DNA of 52,835 nt from Burkholderiales bacterium (lineage in GTDB: Bacteria; Pseudomonadota; Gammaproteobacteria; Burkholderiales; JAEUOS01). Numbering within the stretch: position 1 is the stretch's first letter; every line of letters starts with the position of its first letter. The notes under the pieces are model-generated. The model was not told where the DNA came from and ran no database searches. It saw only the letters and a list, made by a program, of their open reading frames with translations. This document shows positions 40,963 to 49,458 of this stretch, one piece after another. The stretch covers positions 1 to 52,835 of the forward strand of contig CANJDH010000023.1 in assembly GCA_947473125.1 (NCBI GenBank), in the 5' to 3' direction. The translations under genes and the position numbers were made by a program.

Positions 40963-42354
40963 TTAGGTCAGGGAAGGCATCAGGCTTTTTGCCAGGCCGC
41001 TACGTTCAAGCTCGGCAGCCACGCGCATGGCATCGGCCTCGCGCCACGGCGCTGCGATGATCTGCAGCCCAAGCGGCATCTTACCGGCACGAAAGATGGG
41101 CACTGTGACCACCGGCAGCCCGATGAAGGAGATAGGCTGGGTCAACAGGCCCATTGAGGGGCGCGACGGTACCTGCGCCCCATTGAGATCAAACGTATTG
41201 GCGCCGATCGGTGTCGCGCTGATCGGCGTGGCGGCCGCCAGGATGATGTCGGTGTGGGCAAATACCTTCATCACCTCGGCATGAAACCAGCGGCGAAAGC
41301 GCTGGGCTTGCAGGTACCACGCCGCCGGCGTAAGGGCGTTGGCCATGAAGCGGTCACGAATCAGCGGGTCAAAATCATCCGGGCGCTTGCGCAGGTCGGC
41401 CAGGTGCAGCTGGCTGCCCTCGGTTGCGGTAATCACGAACGCCGCACCACGCGCGCGCGCGGCCTCCGGCAGCAACACCTCTGTCTGCACACCCAGCGCG
41501 CGTGCAGCCAGCGCTACCACTTCCAGTGCATCCGGGCTGGCGTGCTGCTTGAAATAGCCCCCCGCCACCGCAATGCGCAAACCTGCCACGCCTGCTGAAA
41601 GCTGCGCCGACACCATTTCCACAGGCTTGTTGGCTTGCGCCGGATCGGCTGCATCATGCCCCTGCAGCGCATCGTAGGTCGCCACCAGATCAGCCGCACT
41701 GCGGGCGAAGGGCCCGACATGGTCCAGGCTGTGCACAAACGGATAAGTACCGACGCGTGACAAGCGCCCATACGTGGGCTTGAGGCCAAAGATGCCGTTG
41801 AGCGAAGAAGGCACCCGAATCGAACCGTTGGTATCGGTACCCAGCGTCAACGGCACCATGCCGGCCGCTACCGCCGCAGCAGAGCCTCCGGAAGAGCCGC
41901 CGGCGATGCAATTGAGGTCATGCGGGTTGCGGGTCGGGCCATAGTGGGTGTTTTCGGTCGTGAACCCGAACGCATACTCATCCATGTTGAGAGCCCCGAC
42001 CAGCACCGCACCGGCTGCGTGCATGCGCTCGATCAAGTAGCAATCACTGGCGGCGGCGGGCAGATCGCGGTTGATCTTCGACCCCGCAAGGGTGACCACG
42101 CCCTCAATGTCGAACAGGTTCTTGACCGCGTAAGGTACCCCGGCGAGCGGCGGCAGCGCCTCACCCCTGGCGCGGCGCGCATCGATCGCAGCGGCCTCTT
42201 TCAGGGCCCGCTCCCGTGTCACTTCGGTAAACGCATTGATCTTGCCGTCCACGGCGGCAATGCGCGCCAGCGACGCTTCGGCGGCTGCAGTCGCCATCAG
42301 CTTACCGGCGCGAATGGCGGCAGCAATCTCCAGGGCAGAGTCGAATGCCGCCAT
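40963..42354 (-). CDS. atzE: AtzE-like amidase (1-carboxybiuret hydrolase catalytic subunit)
   Basis: A 463-residue amidase-signature hydrolase. The Ser-cisSer-Lys triad is visible as K78 ([11 protein letters not shown]), S154 ([11 protein letters not shown]) and nucleophile S178 ([11 protein letters not shown]). AtzE hydrolyses 1-carboxybiuret and needs the small partner AtzG, the gene of which ends one base before this start. The related HpxY acts in oxalurate use, so substrate assignment relies on the neighbouring allophanate hydrolase gene. The ATG at 42354 gives [17 protein letters not shown]; in-frame codons upstream overlap atzG. Confidence 0.9.
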   Translation of the reverse strand: MAAFDSALEIAAAIRAGKLMATAAAEASLARIAAVDGKINAFTEVTRERALKEAAAIDARRARGEALPPLAGVPYAVKNLFDIEGVVTLAGSKINRDLPAAASDCYLIERMHAAGAVLVGALNMDEYAFGFTTENTHYGPTRNPHDLNCIAGGSSGGSAAAVAAGMVPLTLGTDTNGSIRVPSSLNGIFGLKPTYGRLSRVGTYPFVHSLDHVGPFARSAADLVATYDALQGHDAADPAQANKPVEMVSAQLSAGVAGLRIAVAGGYFKQHASPDALEVVALAARALGVQTEVLLPEAARARGAAFVITATEGSQLHLADLRKRPDDFDPLIRDRFMANALTPAAWYLQAQRFRRWFHAEVMKVFAHTDIILAAATPISATPIGANTFDLNGAQVPSRPSMGLLTQPISFIGLPVVTVPIFRAGKMPLGLQIIAAPWREADAMRVAAELERSGLAKSLMPSLT

Positions 42355-42355
42355 C

Positions 42356-42538
42356 CTAAGGCTCCCAGCGCGGACCGGGTTCATCTTCCGGCCCGAGGTC
42401 AAACGCGTTCACCTGCGCTGCAATGGCGGCGAGGCGCCCGAAGTCGACCAGCACCCCGGGCAGGTGCGCCGGGGCAAGCGGTAATTCCAGTGCGGCCGCT
42501 GCGGCCTTCACATATTGCTCGATTTCAGTCTGTGTCAT
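42356..42538 (-). CDS. atzG: AtzG-like small subunit (DUF4089)
   Basis: A 60-residue helical protein matching the AtzG/HpxX group (TQTEIEQYVKAAAAALELPL and a C-terminal NAFDLGPEDEPGP). AtzG is a GatC-like partner that stabilises AtzE. The ATG at 42538 is chosen for the family start MTQTEIE. One base separates its stop from the atzE start. It follows a 98-base gap with two hairpins after the binding-protein gene. Confidence 0.88.
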   Translation of the reverse strand: MTQTEIEQYVKAAAAALELPLAPAHLPGVLVDFGRLAAIAAQVNAFDLGPEDEPGPRWEP

Positions 42539-42568
42539 GAGTCGCCCGAGATGGAGAGCGTCCAAGTT

Positions 42569-42594
42569 GAGCGCCGCGCCTCAGCGCGGCACTC
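42569..42594. repeat. Stem-loop between the binding-protein gene and atzG
   Basis: GCCGCGC, loop CTCA, GCGCGGC (42573-42590), extended past one mismatch by GAG/CTC. It is the second of two hairpins read by minus-strand transcripts leaving the binding-protein gene. No U-tract follows. Confidence 0.6.
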
Positions 42595-42605
42595 GAACGC
42601 GGACA

Positions 42606-42638
42606 GATATTCCGGTTGCGCCAGAAGTCCGGAATATC
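42606..42638. repeat. Stem-loop at the end of the binding-protein gene
   Basis: GATATTCCGG and CCGGAATATC form a perfect 10-bp inverted repeat around a 13-base loop, overlapping the stop codon of the binding-protein gene. It may protect the 3' end of that part of the message or reduce read-through. Confidence 0.7.
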
Positions 42639-44244
42639 AGGATTTGTAGAGTTGGCGATAGTCAGGCTCCAGGTGGAACCAGTACATGTAGCCCATGACG
42701 TTCTTCTGCATCGCGACGTCCTGCAAAGGCTGGAACAGCGGAATGCGCGGCACTTCCTCGTACGCCAGCCTGAGCATCGCCTTGACCTCGCCGTCATAAA
42801 TCGCCTTGCTCTCGGCAAATCTGGCGTTGGTGATCATCTTGTCGAGCTTGTCGTTCTGGTAGCTCATGGTGTTGAACACCGCGTTCTGGCCGTGGTAGCA
42901 CCAGAAGAAGAAATACTCGGGGAAGTTGAGCCAGCCGCCGAAGCGGTTGATCACCATCGGCATGTCTTTCTTCAGGAGCGCCGCACGCCAGTTGGCGCCC
43001 GGTACCTTGTTGATGGTGGCCTTGATGCCGATACTGGCCAGAGACTCCTGGATCAGAATCGCCATCGGCTCGGAAACCGTAGCGTTACCCAAATCGAACG
43101 AAAGCGTGGTCTCGAAGCCGTTGGCCATGCCCGCTTCGGCCATCAAGGCCTTGGCCTTGGCAATGTCGTTCTTGTAGGCCGTCGGCTGCGGCCAGGCGAT
43201 CGTCTTCACATCGTTGGTGGCGGCACCGTACATCTTGGCGCCGCGCCCATACAGCGCCGAATCGTAGAGCTTGTCATATGGCACGGCATAGGCAACTGCC
43301 TGGCGCACTTTCGGGTTGTTGAACGGCGCCTTGTTCGACAGCATGCCCAGATACCAGAGTGCGTTCTCGATCGGCAACGAATTGACCTTGACGTTGCCCC
43401 CCTCCTTTGCCACTTCCGAAAAATCCTTGGGCGGCAAGGTGTAGGTGATGTCAATGTCGCCCTTGACCAGCAGCGCGCGGCGGTTGCCGGCATTCGGAAT
43501 GTCGCGCTGGATCACGCGCTTGAGTTTGGGCAAGGGGCCGTTCTTCCAGTCGTCATTGCGCACGTAAATGATCTCCTGGCCCGGCTTCCACGATTCGACC
43601 TTGAAGGCGCCGCCACCGGCCACGTTGTTGCGCGTCCAGTTAAGGCCCCACGGATCCTGCGCTGTGGCATTTTTCTTCACCAACTCGGAGTTGAACACCG
43701 ATGCCACGGGCACCGCCATGTCGTTCATCGACAGCTTGTCGCGGCGCAGGAAGTCGACGCGGAAGGTGTGGTCGTCAACCACGACAAACTGCTTCGGATC
43801 TTCGAGCGAGCCGGCTTTCATCTGGAAGCTCGGGAAGCCGCCCACCGTCACGGCACGGTCGAACGACCACTTGACGTCTTTCGCGGTGATCGGCGTGCCG
43901 TCGTGGAACTTGGCGTTCTTGCGCAGTTTGAAGGTGACTGAATTGCCGTCCTTGGCGACGGCCCATGACTCGGCCAGTTCCGGTTCAAGCTTGGTGTAGT
44001 CATACATCACCTGGCCATCGGGCAGCGTCTTCTTGCCGAAGGTCATGAGGCGGTCGTAGCACATCCACGATACCGCATAGCTCGGGCGGTTGGCGCCGAC
44101 CGTGTGGATATCGAGGGAATTGGGACCGAATTCGTTGGCTGCGACCAGCACGTCCTTGGGGCGTGTCTGGGCAAAGACTTCAAGCGGCAGCGTGGCCGCG
44201 ACGGCTGCCGCGCTACCGGTTTGCAGAAAATCACGACGTTTCAT
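42637..44244 (-). CDS. Tat-exported ABC transporter substrate-binding protein, family 5 (DppA-like)
   Basis: A 535-residue periplasmic binding protein of the peptide/nickel family. The twin-arginine signal is [20 protein letters not shown], cleaved near VFAQ. Typical blocks are PELAESWAVAKDGNSVTFKLR, FHDGTPITAKDVKWSFDRAV and NNPKVRQAVAYAVPYDKLYD. It supplies the ligand to the DppBCDF-type transporter encoded downstream. GGAGGTCAGC precedes the ATG. Two hairpins follow the gene, which may keep its expression higher than that of the rest. The ligand is probably the ureide or amide used by the AtzE/AtzF enzymes. Confidence 0.93.
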   Translation of the reverse strand: MKRRDFLQTGSAAAVAATLPLEVFAQTRPKDVLVAANEFGPNSLDIHTVGANRPSYAVSWMCYDRLMTFGKKTLPDGQVMYDYTKLEPELAESWAVAKDGNSVTFKLRKNAKFHDGTPITAKDVKWSFDRAVTVGGFPSFQMKAGSLEDPKQFVVVDDHTFRVDFLRRDKLSMNDMAVPVASVFNSELVKKNATAQDPWGLNWTRNNVAGGGAFKVESWKPGQEIIYVRNDDWKNGPLPKLKRVIQRDIPNAGNRRALLVKGDIDITYTLPPKDFSEVAKEGGNVKVNSLPIENALWYLGMLSNKAPFNNPKVRQAVAYAVPYDKLYDSALYGRGAKMYGAATNDVKTIAWPQPTAYKNDIAKAKALMAEAGMANGFETTLSFDLGNATVSEPMAILIQESLASIGIKATINKVPGANWRAALLKKDMPMVINRFGGWLNFPEYFFFWCYHGQNAVFNTMSYQNDKLDKMITNARFAESKAIYDGEVKAMLRLAYEEVPRIPLFQPLQDVAMQKNVMGYMYWFHLEPDYRQLYKS

Positions 44245-44271
44245 GCTGACCTCCGTTGAGAATGAAATGTT

Positions 44272-46095
44272 TCAACCACGCAGGCTGGAAAGATAGCTGC
44301 GCCAGCCTCCGAAACCCGAAATATCGCGCGCGCCATCAATGCCGCACGGCTCGCAAATAAACCCCTTGACCCACGCGCCCGAATCGAGCTCGACACTGCC
44401 GATACCCAGCGGCGCCGGGATCTCGGCGACAAACTCGCCAAAGCGGCTGACGGGCATGTCCCACAGCTCGAGCGCAATCGAGGTACCGCCTTGCGCAACG
44501 CGCGCCAGCCCGGGTTTGGGCGGAGTGGTATTGGCCAAGGCATAAAGCTTGTAGTCGGCGGCGGAACGCGCATCCGTCACAAGGCGCGCACCGCGCGTCG
44601 TCAACTGGTGGTTAAGCGGCATGCCCGACAGGTGCGCCCCCACTACCGCGACCCGCACGCATCCCGGAGCAACAGCCTGAGAATGGCTCCTGGAGACATT
44701 CTCCACGGCATCGCCGATAGTCAGTGCGGTGGCCCCCAATGCCAGACCGGTGTCGTGCTGCCAGCGTGCGCCAAGCGCGCACAAGGCGTGGTCGCTCCAG
44801 GCCGGCGCGATAAAGGTCACACCGCAGGGCAGGCCGTCGTCGCGCATCGCGGCGGGCAGTGCGATCGCAGACAGGTCGAGCAGGTTCACAAAGTTGGTGT
44901 AGAAGCCGAAATCGCTGTTTTTCTTTACCGGATCGGCCAGCATCGCTTCGATGGTGTAAATCGTCGGCGCGGTCGGCACCAGCATGGCGTCGATGCCGTT
45001 CCACAAAGGCGCGGTGGCGCGGCGCAGTTCCTCCAGGCGATAGGCGGCCTTGAACGTGGCCACCGCATCGAAATTGCGCGCCTTGGCAATCACCGCGCGT
45101 ACCACCGGGTGGATCACCTCGGCCCGCGCCTCGAACAAGGTGTCGATCGCGGCATAGCGCTCCGCAACCCAGGGGCCGTCATAGAGCAAGGCAGCCGCCT
45201 CGAGGAAAGGATCAAGATCAAAACGCGTGATGCTGGCGCCGAGGCGCAACGCACGCTGCATTGCTTCGGAGAAAGCCTTCTCGGAAGCGCTATCCCCGAA
45301 GAATTCAAGCCGCGCCGGCACCCCGATGCGCAATGGCGCCGGCAGCGCTGTGCACTGGGCACCGGCGGCGCGTGAATAGATGTCGCCGGCATCGAAGCCG
45401 GCTGCAGCGCCGTACACGGCATCCGCATCTGCGGCAGTCAAGGCGAAGATCGACACGCAATCGAGCGAGCGGCACGCCGGCACCACCCCCTGGGTGCTGA
45501 GCGCACCCTTGGTCGGTTTGAGCCCGACGATGTTGTTGAAGCCGGCCGGCACGCGCCCCGAGCCCGCAGTGTCGGTACCGAGGGAAAAGCTCACCAGCCC
45601 GCGTGCCACCGTCGACGCCGAGCCGGAACTCGAGCCGCCCGAAACGTAGGCCGGATCAAATGCGTTCGGCACCGTCCCATACGGTGAGCGCGTACCGTTC
45701 AGGCCGGTGGCAAACTGGTCCAGGTTGGTCTTGCCCAGGCAAATGGCACCCGCATCGAGCAGGCGTTGCACCACGTGCGCGTGCTGCTTGGGCACATAGG
45801 CAAATTCCGGGCAGGCGGCGGTGGTCGGCTGCCCCGCAAAGTCAATGTTGTCCTTGATCGCAAACGGAATGCCGTACAGGGGAAAGCGCGACCAATCGCG
45901 CCCTGCCGCGGCAAACCGCTCTGCCAACGCCACGAGTTGCGCATCGATGGTGGTTTCGTCGAAGCGCAGTATCCACGCGGTATCTTGCGGCGTTGCCGCG
46001 ATGCGCGCCGCGACATCAATCATGACCTCGACGGGAACGACCCGACCGGCACGGTATTGCGACAACAAATGCGGAATAAGCAGGTTCACAGGCAA
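44272..46095 (-). CDS. atzF: Allophanate hydrolase (AtzF type)
   Basis: A 607-residue enzyme that splits allophanate into ammonia and CO2, the last step of urea-carboxylase and s-triazine/biuret routes. The amidase domain has K81 (PFAIKDNIDF), S155 (SGGSSSGSA) and nucleophile S179 (DTAGSGRVPA), the same spacing as known AtzF. The C-terminal domain starts near residue 475 (VRVAVVGAHLSGMPLNHQL). The frame opens at TTG 46095; GTG at 46089 is a good alternative. Neither has a clear ribosome-binding sequence. No urea carboxylase gene is present. It is the first gene of the array, behind a palindromic candidate operator. Confidence 0.92.
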   Translation of the reverse strand: MPVNLLIPHLLSQYRAGRVVPVEVMIDVAARIAATPQDTAWILRFDETTIDAQLVALAERFAAAGRDWSRFPLYGIPFAIKDNIDFAGQPTTAACPEFAYVPKQHAHVVQRLLDAGAICLGKTNLDQFATGLNGTRSPYGTVPNAFDPAYVSGGSSSGSASTVARGLVSFSLGTDTAGSGRVPAGFNNIVGLKPTKGALSTQGVVPACRSLDCVSIFALTAADADAVYGAAAGFDAGDIYSRAAGAQCTALPAPLRIGVPARLEFFGDSASEKAFSEAMQRALRLGASITRFDLDPFLEAAALLYDGPWVAERYAAIDTLFEARAEVIHPVVRAVIAKARNFDAVATFKAAYRLEELRRATAPLWNGIDAMLVPTAPTIYTIEAMLADPVKKNSDFGFYTNFVNLLDLSAIALPAAMRDDGLPCGVTFIAPAWSDHALCALGARWQHDTGLALGATALTIGDAVENVSRSHSQAVAPGCVRVAVVGAHLSGMPLNHQLTTRGARLVTDARSAADYKLYALANTTPPKPGLARVAQGGTSIALELWDMPVSRFGEFVAEIPAPLGIGSVELDSGAWVKGFICEPCGIDGARDISGFGGWRSYLSSLRG

Positions 46096-46116
46096 GTCAC
46101 AGTCACTGGGCGCACC

Positions 46117-46132
46117 AACATGTATACAAGTT
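46117..46132 (-). promoter_or_regulatory. Candidate operator for the FCD-type GntR regulator
   Basis: AACATGTATACAAGTT is a 16-bp palindrome with one mismatched pair, built on a perfect TGTATACA core (46121-46128). Similar TGTATACA-type sites are bound by several FCD regulators. It overlaps the -10 and expected start of the promoter described below, the layout of a repressor site. Confidence 0.65.
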
Positions 46133-46156
46133 AGTGTTCAGCAAGCTGTATGCCAA
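46128..46156 (-). promoter_or_regulatory. Candidate promoter of the atzF-led array
   Basis: On the minus strand, TTGGCA (46156-46151), 17 bases, TAACTT (46133-46128). Transcription would start near 46121, giving a leader of about 26-32 bases. The -35 matches five of six consensus bases; the -10 is weak. Confidence 0.5.
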
Positions 46157-46316
46157 CCGTTTGCGCTGCCGGGAATATCCCTTAACTCATTGAAACCATG
46201 AAAATAAAGGAGGCATCCTCGGGACGTGCCGCGACCCGATGCGTGACCACCGAATGCACCGGCGCAGTGCGCCGGTAGCGCGCGTGCCCTGCTTCAGCCC
46301 GCGCGTCACTACCGCC

Positions 46317-46667
46317 CTAAAGCACCCGGCGCAAGGTATGGCGCCGGTTTCGCGTATACGGCCTCACCTGCGCCGGCCAGCGCCCTTCCTCGATGGCCTT
46401 GGCCCAGGCATCACTGCACAGCACGTCGGCGCTGTCGAGCTCGTACATCGCGGTGTATTTGGGCTCGCCCTCGGCGACGATGCTCTTGATCTCGCCGCCC
46501 ATGCTGATCTTCAACGGCGCGAGCATGTGCCGGTACACGGCAAGCACGCCCGGCACCTTGAGCAGTTGCGGCACGTGCTCGGTGTCGTAGACCTCGTTGA
46601 ACAGGGCCTCCTTCTCGGGGTCGATGTCCATCGCAGCGGTGAAAAGATACTTGGTATTCGGGTGCAT
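46317..46667 (-). CDS. DUF4286-like small protein (dimeric alpha/beta barrel)
   Basis: A 116-residue protein that looks like a ferredoxin-like dimeric alpha/beta barrel of the DUF4286/EthD-like kind. Blocks are FTAAMDIDPEKEALFNEVYDTEHVPQLLKVPGVLAVYRH and YTAMYELDSADVLCSDAW. GGAG precedes the ATG by seven bases. It is the last gene of the acyl-CoA-type operon. The function is unknown. Related small proteins often accompany catabolic genes and may act on quinones or simply bind small molecules. Confidence 0.72.
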   Translation of the reverse strand: MHPNTKYLFTAAMDIDPEKEALFNEVYDTEHVPQLLKVPGVLAVYRHMLAPLKISMGGEIKSIVAEGEPKYTAMYELDSADVLCSDAWAKAIEEGRWPAQVRPYTRNRRHTLRRVL

Positions 46668-46713
46668 GGCGGTCTCCGTGGGAACTTCTTCAACAAATGG
46701 ATGGCAAGCCGCT

Positions 46714-47595
46714 TCAGCCGATGAAGCGCCGCATCAAGCGATTGACGCGTTCGGGCTGCTCGTGGATCACCCAGTGGGTGCCTTCATCAATGCGCTCGAT
46801 GGTGAGGTCGGGAATGTAGTCCTCCAGGCCGTCGAGCAGCGGTGGCAACAAGGCCTGATCGCGCATGCCCCAAATCACCAGTGTCGGCACGCGTACCGTC
46901 ACCATCTCTTTGGGGAAGTGCACGGCGCCTGCGCCCGGCTCGGAGTCGGTCGCGGGAAACAGCGGCGACGCACGATACAAATTGAGGCCGCCTGAGAGGC
47001 CGCGACGCCAGCAGGCACGATAGGCCTGTTCAACCTCGGGCGTGAACCAATCGACGCCTTGGCCGATGCCTGCAATGAACTTGGGCATGCGCGCGTAATC
47101 GTTCTCGGACAGGATGCGCTCGGCATCGGGCCGGCGCAGCATGTTCATGTAGGCGCTGGCCTCGATCTGCGCCCGGCTGTGGGTAAGGTCGCGCGCAAAC
47201 AGTGCCGGGTGCGGCGAGTTGATGATGACGAGCTTCTCGATCATCCCGGGATATTGCGCGGCGAAGTTCCAGGCAATCGCCCCGCCCCAGTCATGCGCCA
47301 CCAGGATGCAGCGCGAATGGCCGAGATGCCCGATCAACAGGCGCAGGTCTTCGACCAGGTGCTTGGCGCGATATTTCTCGACCTCGGGTGGCTTATCCGA
47401 GAGGTTGAAGCCGCGCAGGTCCGGAGCGACGGCGTAGTGGTCGCGGCCGAATTCTTCAAGCTGCTGATGCCACTCGTACCAGAACTCGGGAAAGCCGTGA
47501 ATGAACAGGATCAGCTTGTCGGCGACCGCACCTGCCGACGCCACATGCAGGCGCATGCCGTTGGAGAGCAGCGCGTCGGCATGCCGGATCGTCAT
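46714..47595 (-). CDS. Alpha/beta hydrolase, epoxide hydrolase/haloalkane dehalogenase-like
   Basis: A 293-residue hydrolase. The oxyanion motif is HGFPEFWYEW, the nucleophile is Asp102 in VAHDWGGAI, and the His lies in DEGTHWVIHEQPE near residue 274. HGFPE and an Asp nucleophile are typical of epoxide hydrolases and fluoroacetate dehalogenases. The cap domain covers about 130-215. The start lies five bases after the SDR stop. It could hydrolyse an epoxide or an ester-like intermediate in the pathway. Confidence 0.88.
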   Translation of the reverse strand: MTIRHADALLSNGMRLHVASAGAVADKLILFIHGFPEFWYEWHQQLEEFGRDHYAVAPDLRGFNLSDKPPEVEKYRAKHLVEDLRLLIGHLGHSRCILVAHDWGGAIAWNFAAQYPGMIEKLVIINSPHPALFARDLTHSRAQIEASAYMNMLRRPDAERILSENDYARMPKFIAGIGQGVDWFTPEVEQAYRACWRRGLSGGLNLYRASPLFPATDSEPGAGAVHFPKEMVTVRVPTLVIWGMRDQALLPPLLDGLEDYIPDLTIERIDEGTHWVIHEQPERVNRLMRRFIG

Positions 47596-47600
47596 GCGCG

Positions 47601-48509
47601 TCAGGCGCTGCGCAACTGCGCGCGCAGGCTTTCACCGATATCCGGCCGTGCAGCAAACGGGTCGGGTGGATTGCGCATCTCGACAATCGCCTTCATGCGC
47701 GTCTCGACGTTGCCGAGCGCATGCGGATGTGAGTAGATGTAGAACTGCTTGGCCGCCACCGCTTCAAACACGGCTTCGGCCACTTGCGAGGCCGACACCT
47801 TGCCTTTGGTCACGGCCTTTTCCGATTGTGCGCGTGCGATCTGCTGTGAAGCGGTTAGCGGCGCGGCATCGGCCAGTTCGGCCGGACGGTTGCGGTCCGA
47901 TTTGTGGATGCCGGTTGGGACGAAATACGGGCACAGCACCGAGCAACTCACCTGGTCGGTAACCAGGCTCAGATCCTGGTAAAGGGTCTCGGTCAATGCC
48001 ACGACGGCGTGCTTGGAGACGTTGTAAATACCCATGTTGGGTGCCGTCAACAAGCCGGCCATCGAGGCGGTGTTGACGATATGCGCCTCGAACCCCGGAT
48101 CTTGTTTCGCGGCGGCGAGCATCAGCGGCGTAAAGATGCGCACACCGTGCACCACGCCCCAGACGTTCACGCCGAGCACCCACTCCCAGTCACGCGCGGT
48201 GCTCTCCCACACCAGGCCGCCGGTGCCGCCGACGCCCGCATTGTTGAATACCAGGCTGGGTGTGCCAAATCGCTGCATCGTCGCGTCCGCCAGCACCTGC
48301 ACCGCTTCTGCCTTCGACACATCAGTCTTGAGGGCCAGCACCTCGGCCCCAAGCGCCTCGAGCTCGGCGCGGGTCTTGTCAAGCGCATCTTGCTGCACAT
48401 CGGCGATCACCACGTTCATGCCAAGTCGATGGGCGATAAGCGCGAATTCGCGGCCGAAGCCGCTCGCGCCGCCGGTGATCACGGCGGTCCGGCCTTTGAA
48501 TGTCTTCAT
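47601..48509 (-). CDS. Short-chain dehydrogenase/reductase (SDR)
   Basis: A 302-residue classical-type SDR with an extended C-terminus. The cofactor motif is VITGGASGFGREF, the NNAG motif is present as NNAGVGG, and the catalytic Tyr and Lys are in YNVSKHAVVA. It converts an alcohol and a carbonyl using NAD(P). Its start overlaps the stop of a 28-codon relic that encodes a similar N-terminus. Confidence 0.92.
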   Translation of the reverse strand: MKTFKGRTAVITGGASGFGREFALIAHRLGMNVVIADVQQDALDKTRAELEALGAEVLALKTDVSKAEAVQVLADATMQRFGTPSLVFNNAGVGGTGGLVWESTARDWEWVLGVNVWGVVHGVRIFTPLMLAAAKQDPGFEAHIVNTASMAGLLTAPNMGIYNVSKHAVVALTETLYQDLSLVTDQVSCSVLCPYFVPTGIHKSDRNRPAELADAAPLTASQQIARAQSEKAVTKGKVSASQVAEAVFEAVAAKQFYIYSHPHALGNVETRMKAIVEMRNPPDPFAARPDIGESLRAQLRSA

Positions 48510-48592
48510 GAACCTGCCTTTACAGAATGTGGCGCAAACCTGAAATCGTCGCCGCCGGCAATGACGGCGGTCCTGCCTTGAAAGGTTTTCAT
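48506..48592 (-). pseudogene. Relic of a second SDR gene (28 codons)
   Basis: Reading from ATG 48592 gives MKTFQGRTAVIAGG and then unrelated residues to a stop at 48506. The first 14 codons match the N-terminus of the adjacent SDR (MKTFKGRTAVITGG) but differ at many third positions, so it is not a fresh duplication. The stop overlaps the SDR start codon as ATGA. It is most simply the leftover start of a former SDR gene, possibly still translated and coupled to the SDR. Confidence 0.75.
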
Positions 48593-48594
48593 GG

Positions 48595-49449
48595 TCAGTT
48601 CAGGAAGCTGTCGTTCTCGGCGAGCAATTTTTCATAGAGCAAATTGAACTGGAACCAGCCCGCATACGGCACGCCGATCGCGCTGAGGGCCTGCTTGCAG
48701 GCTTCTTCGGGCACCAGGCGCAGGGGCTGGCCATGCGCGGCTGCCTCGGCCAGCAACTGCACCTGGCAGGAGCGCTCCATGGTGATGTACCACCAGGCGG
48801 CTTCATCGACGCTGGTACCGGCAGTGAGCAGGCCGTGGTTGCGCAGGATCACCGCTTTGTTGCTGCCCAGGGCTTTTGCGATGCGTGCGCCTTCGTCGAG
48901 TTCGAAGGCCACGCCGCCATACTCGTCATAGATGCCGTGGTCGTTGTAAAACGCAGTGACGTCCTGGTTGATCATCGCCAGCGGCTTGCCTAGCGCAGAA
49001 AAGGCGCGCCCGTAGATGCCGTGGGTGTGCGCCGCAGCGACAGCGTCGGGCCGCGCCTCGTGCACGCGCGAGTGGATCGCGAATGCGGCGCGGTTGACTT
49101 CGTAATCTCCTTCCACCACTTTGCCTTCGTGGTCACAGCGAATCAGGTTCGACACCTTGATTTGCGAGAAGTGAATGCCGAAGGGATTGAGCCAGAACGT
49201 GTCGGGAAATTCCGGATCGCGCACCGTGATGTGACCGGCCGCGCCTTCGCCCAATCCCCATTGGGCAAAGATGCGAAAAGCAGCTGCCAGGCGCTGCTTG
49301 CGGTGCAAGCGCTCTTCGGCGTGCGAGTTGAAGGTCGGCGGCTGCGGCAAGCGCGTGTAGTACTGCGCCACCTCGGGCGGCATCGTCGCCGCTGCGCTTG
49401 AATCGGGCCTTTGAGCGGCCATCGGTGCGATCTTCTCGGGTGCGTTCAT
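48595..49449 (-). CDS. Class II aldolase/adducin family protein
   Basis: A 284-residue class II aldolase-type protein. The zinc-binding histidines appear as AAAHTHGIYG and the later ILRNHGLLTAG. The N-terminal AFRIFAQWGLGEGAAGHITVRDPE is typical of the adducin-like subgroup found in catabolic operons. AGGAGAATCGC precedes the ATG. It could cleave or form a carbon-carbon bond; members with this sequence are often of unknown substrate. Confidence 0.9.
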   Translation of the reverse strand: MNAPEKIAPMAAQRPDSSAAATMPPEVAQYYTRLPQPPTFNSHAEERLHRKQRLAAAFRIFAQWGLGEGAAGHITVRDPEFPDTFWLNPFGIHFSQIKVSNLIRCDHEGKVVEGDYEVNRAAFAIHSRVHEARPDAVAAAHTHGIYGRAFSALGKPLAMINQDVTAFYNDHGIYDEYGGVAFELDEGARIAKALGSNKAVILRNHGLLTAGTSVDEAAWWYITMERSCQVQLLAEAAAHGQPLRLVPEEACKQALSAIGVPYAGWFQFNLLYEKLLAENDSFLN

Positions 49450-49458
49450 GCGATTCTC

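Noticed and set aside
40545-42538. The AtzG/E/H-like genes as an oxalurate (hpxXYZ) set
   Set aside because: Not fully excluded, but no hpxW-type gamma-glutamyltransferase gene is present and an AtzF-type allophanate hydrolase is, so the carboxybiuret reading is preferred.
42616-43941. A 441-codon plus-strand frame opposite the family 5 binding protein
   Set aside because: The minus-strand protein has a Tat signal and family blocks; the plus-strand frame is a shadow.
46258-46276. A 9-bp inverted repeat (ACCGGCGCA/TGCGCCGGT) as a terminator after the DUF4286-like gene
   Set aside because: The loop is a single base and no U-tract follows on the minus strand, so the evidence is too weak to call.
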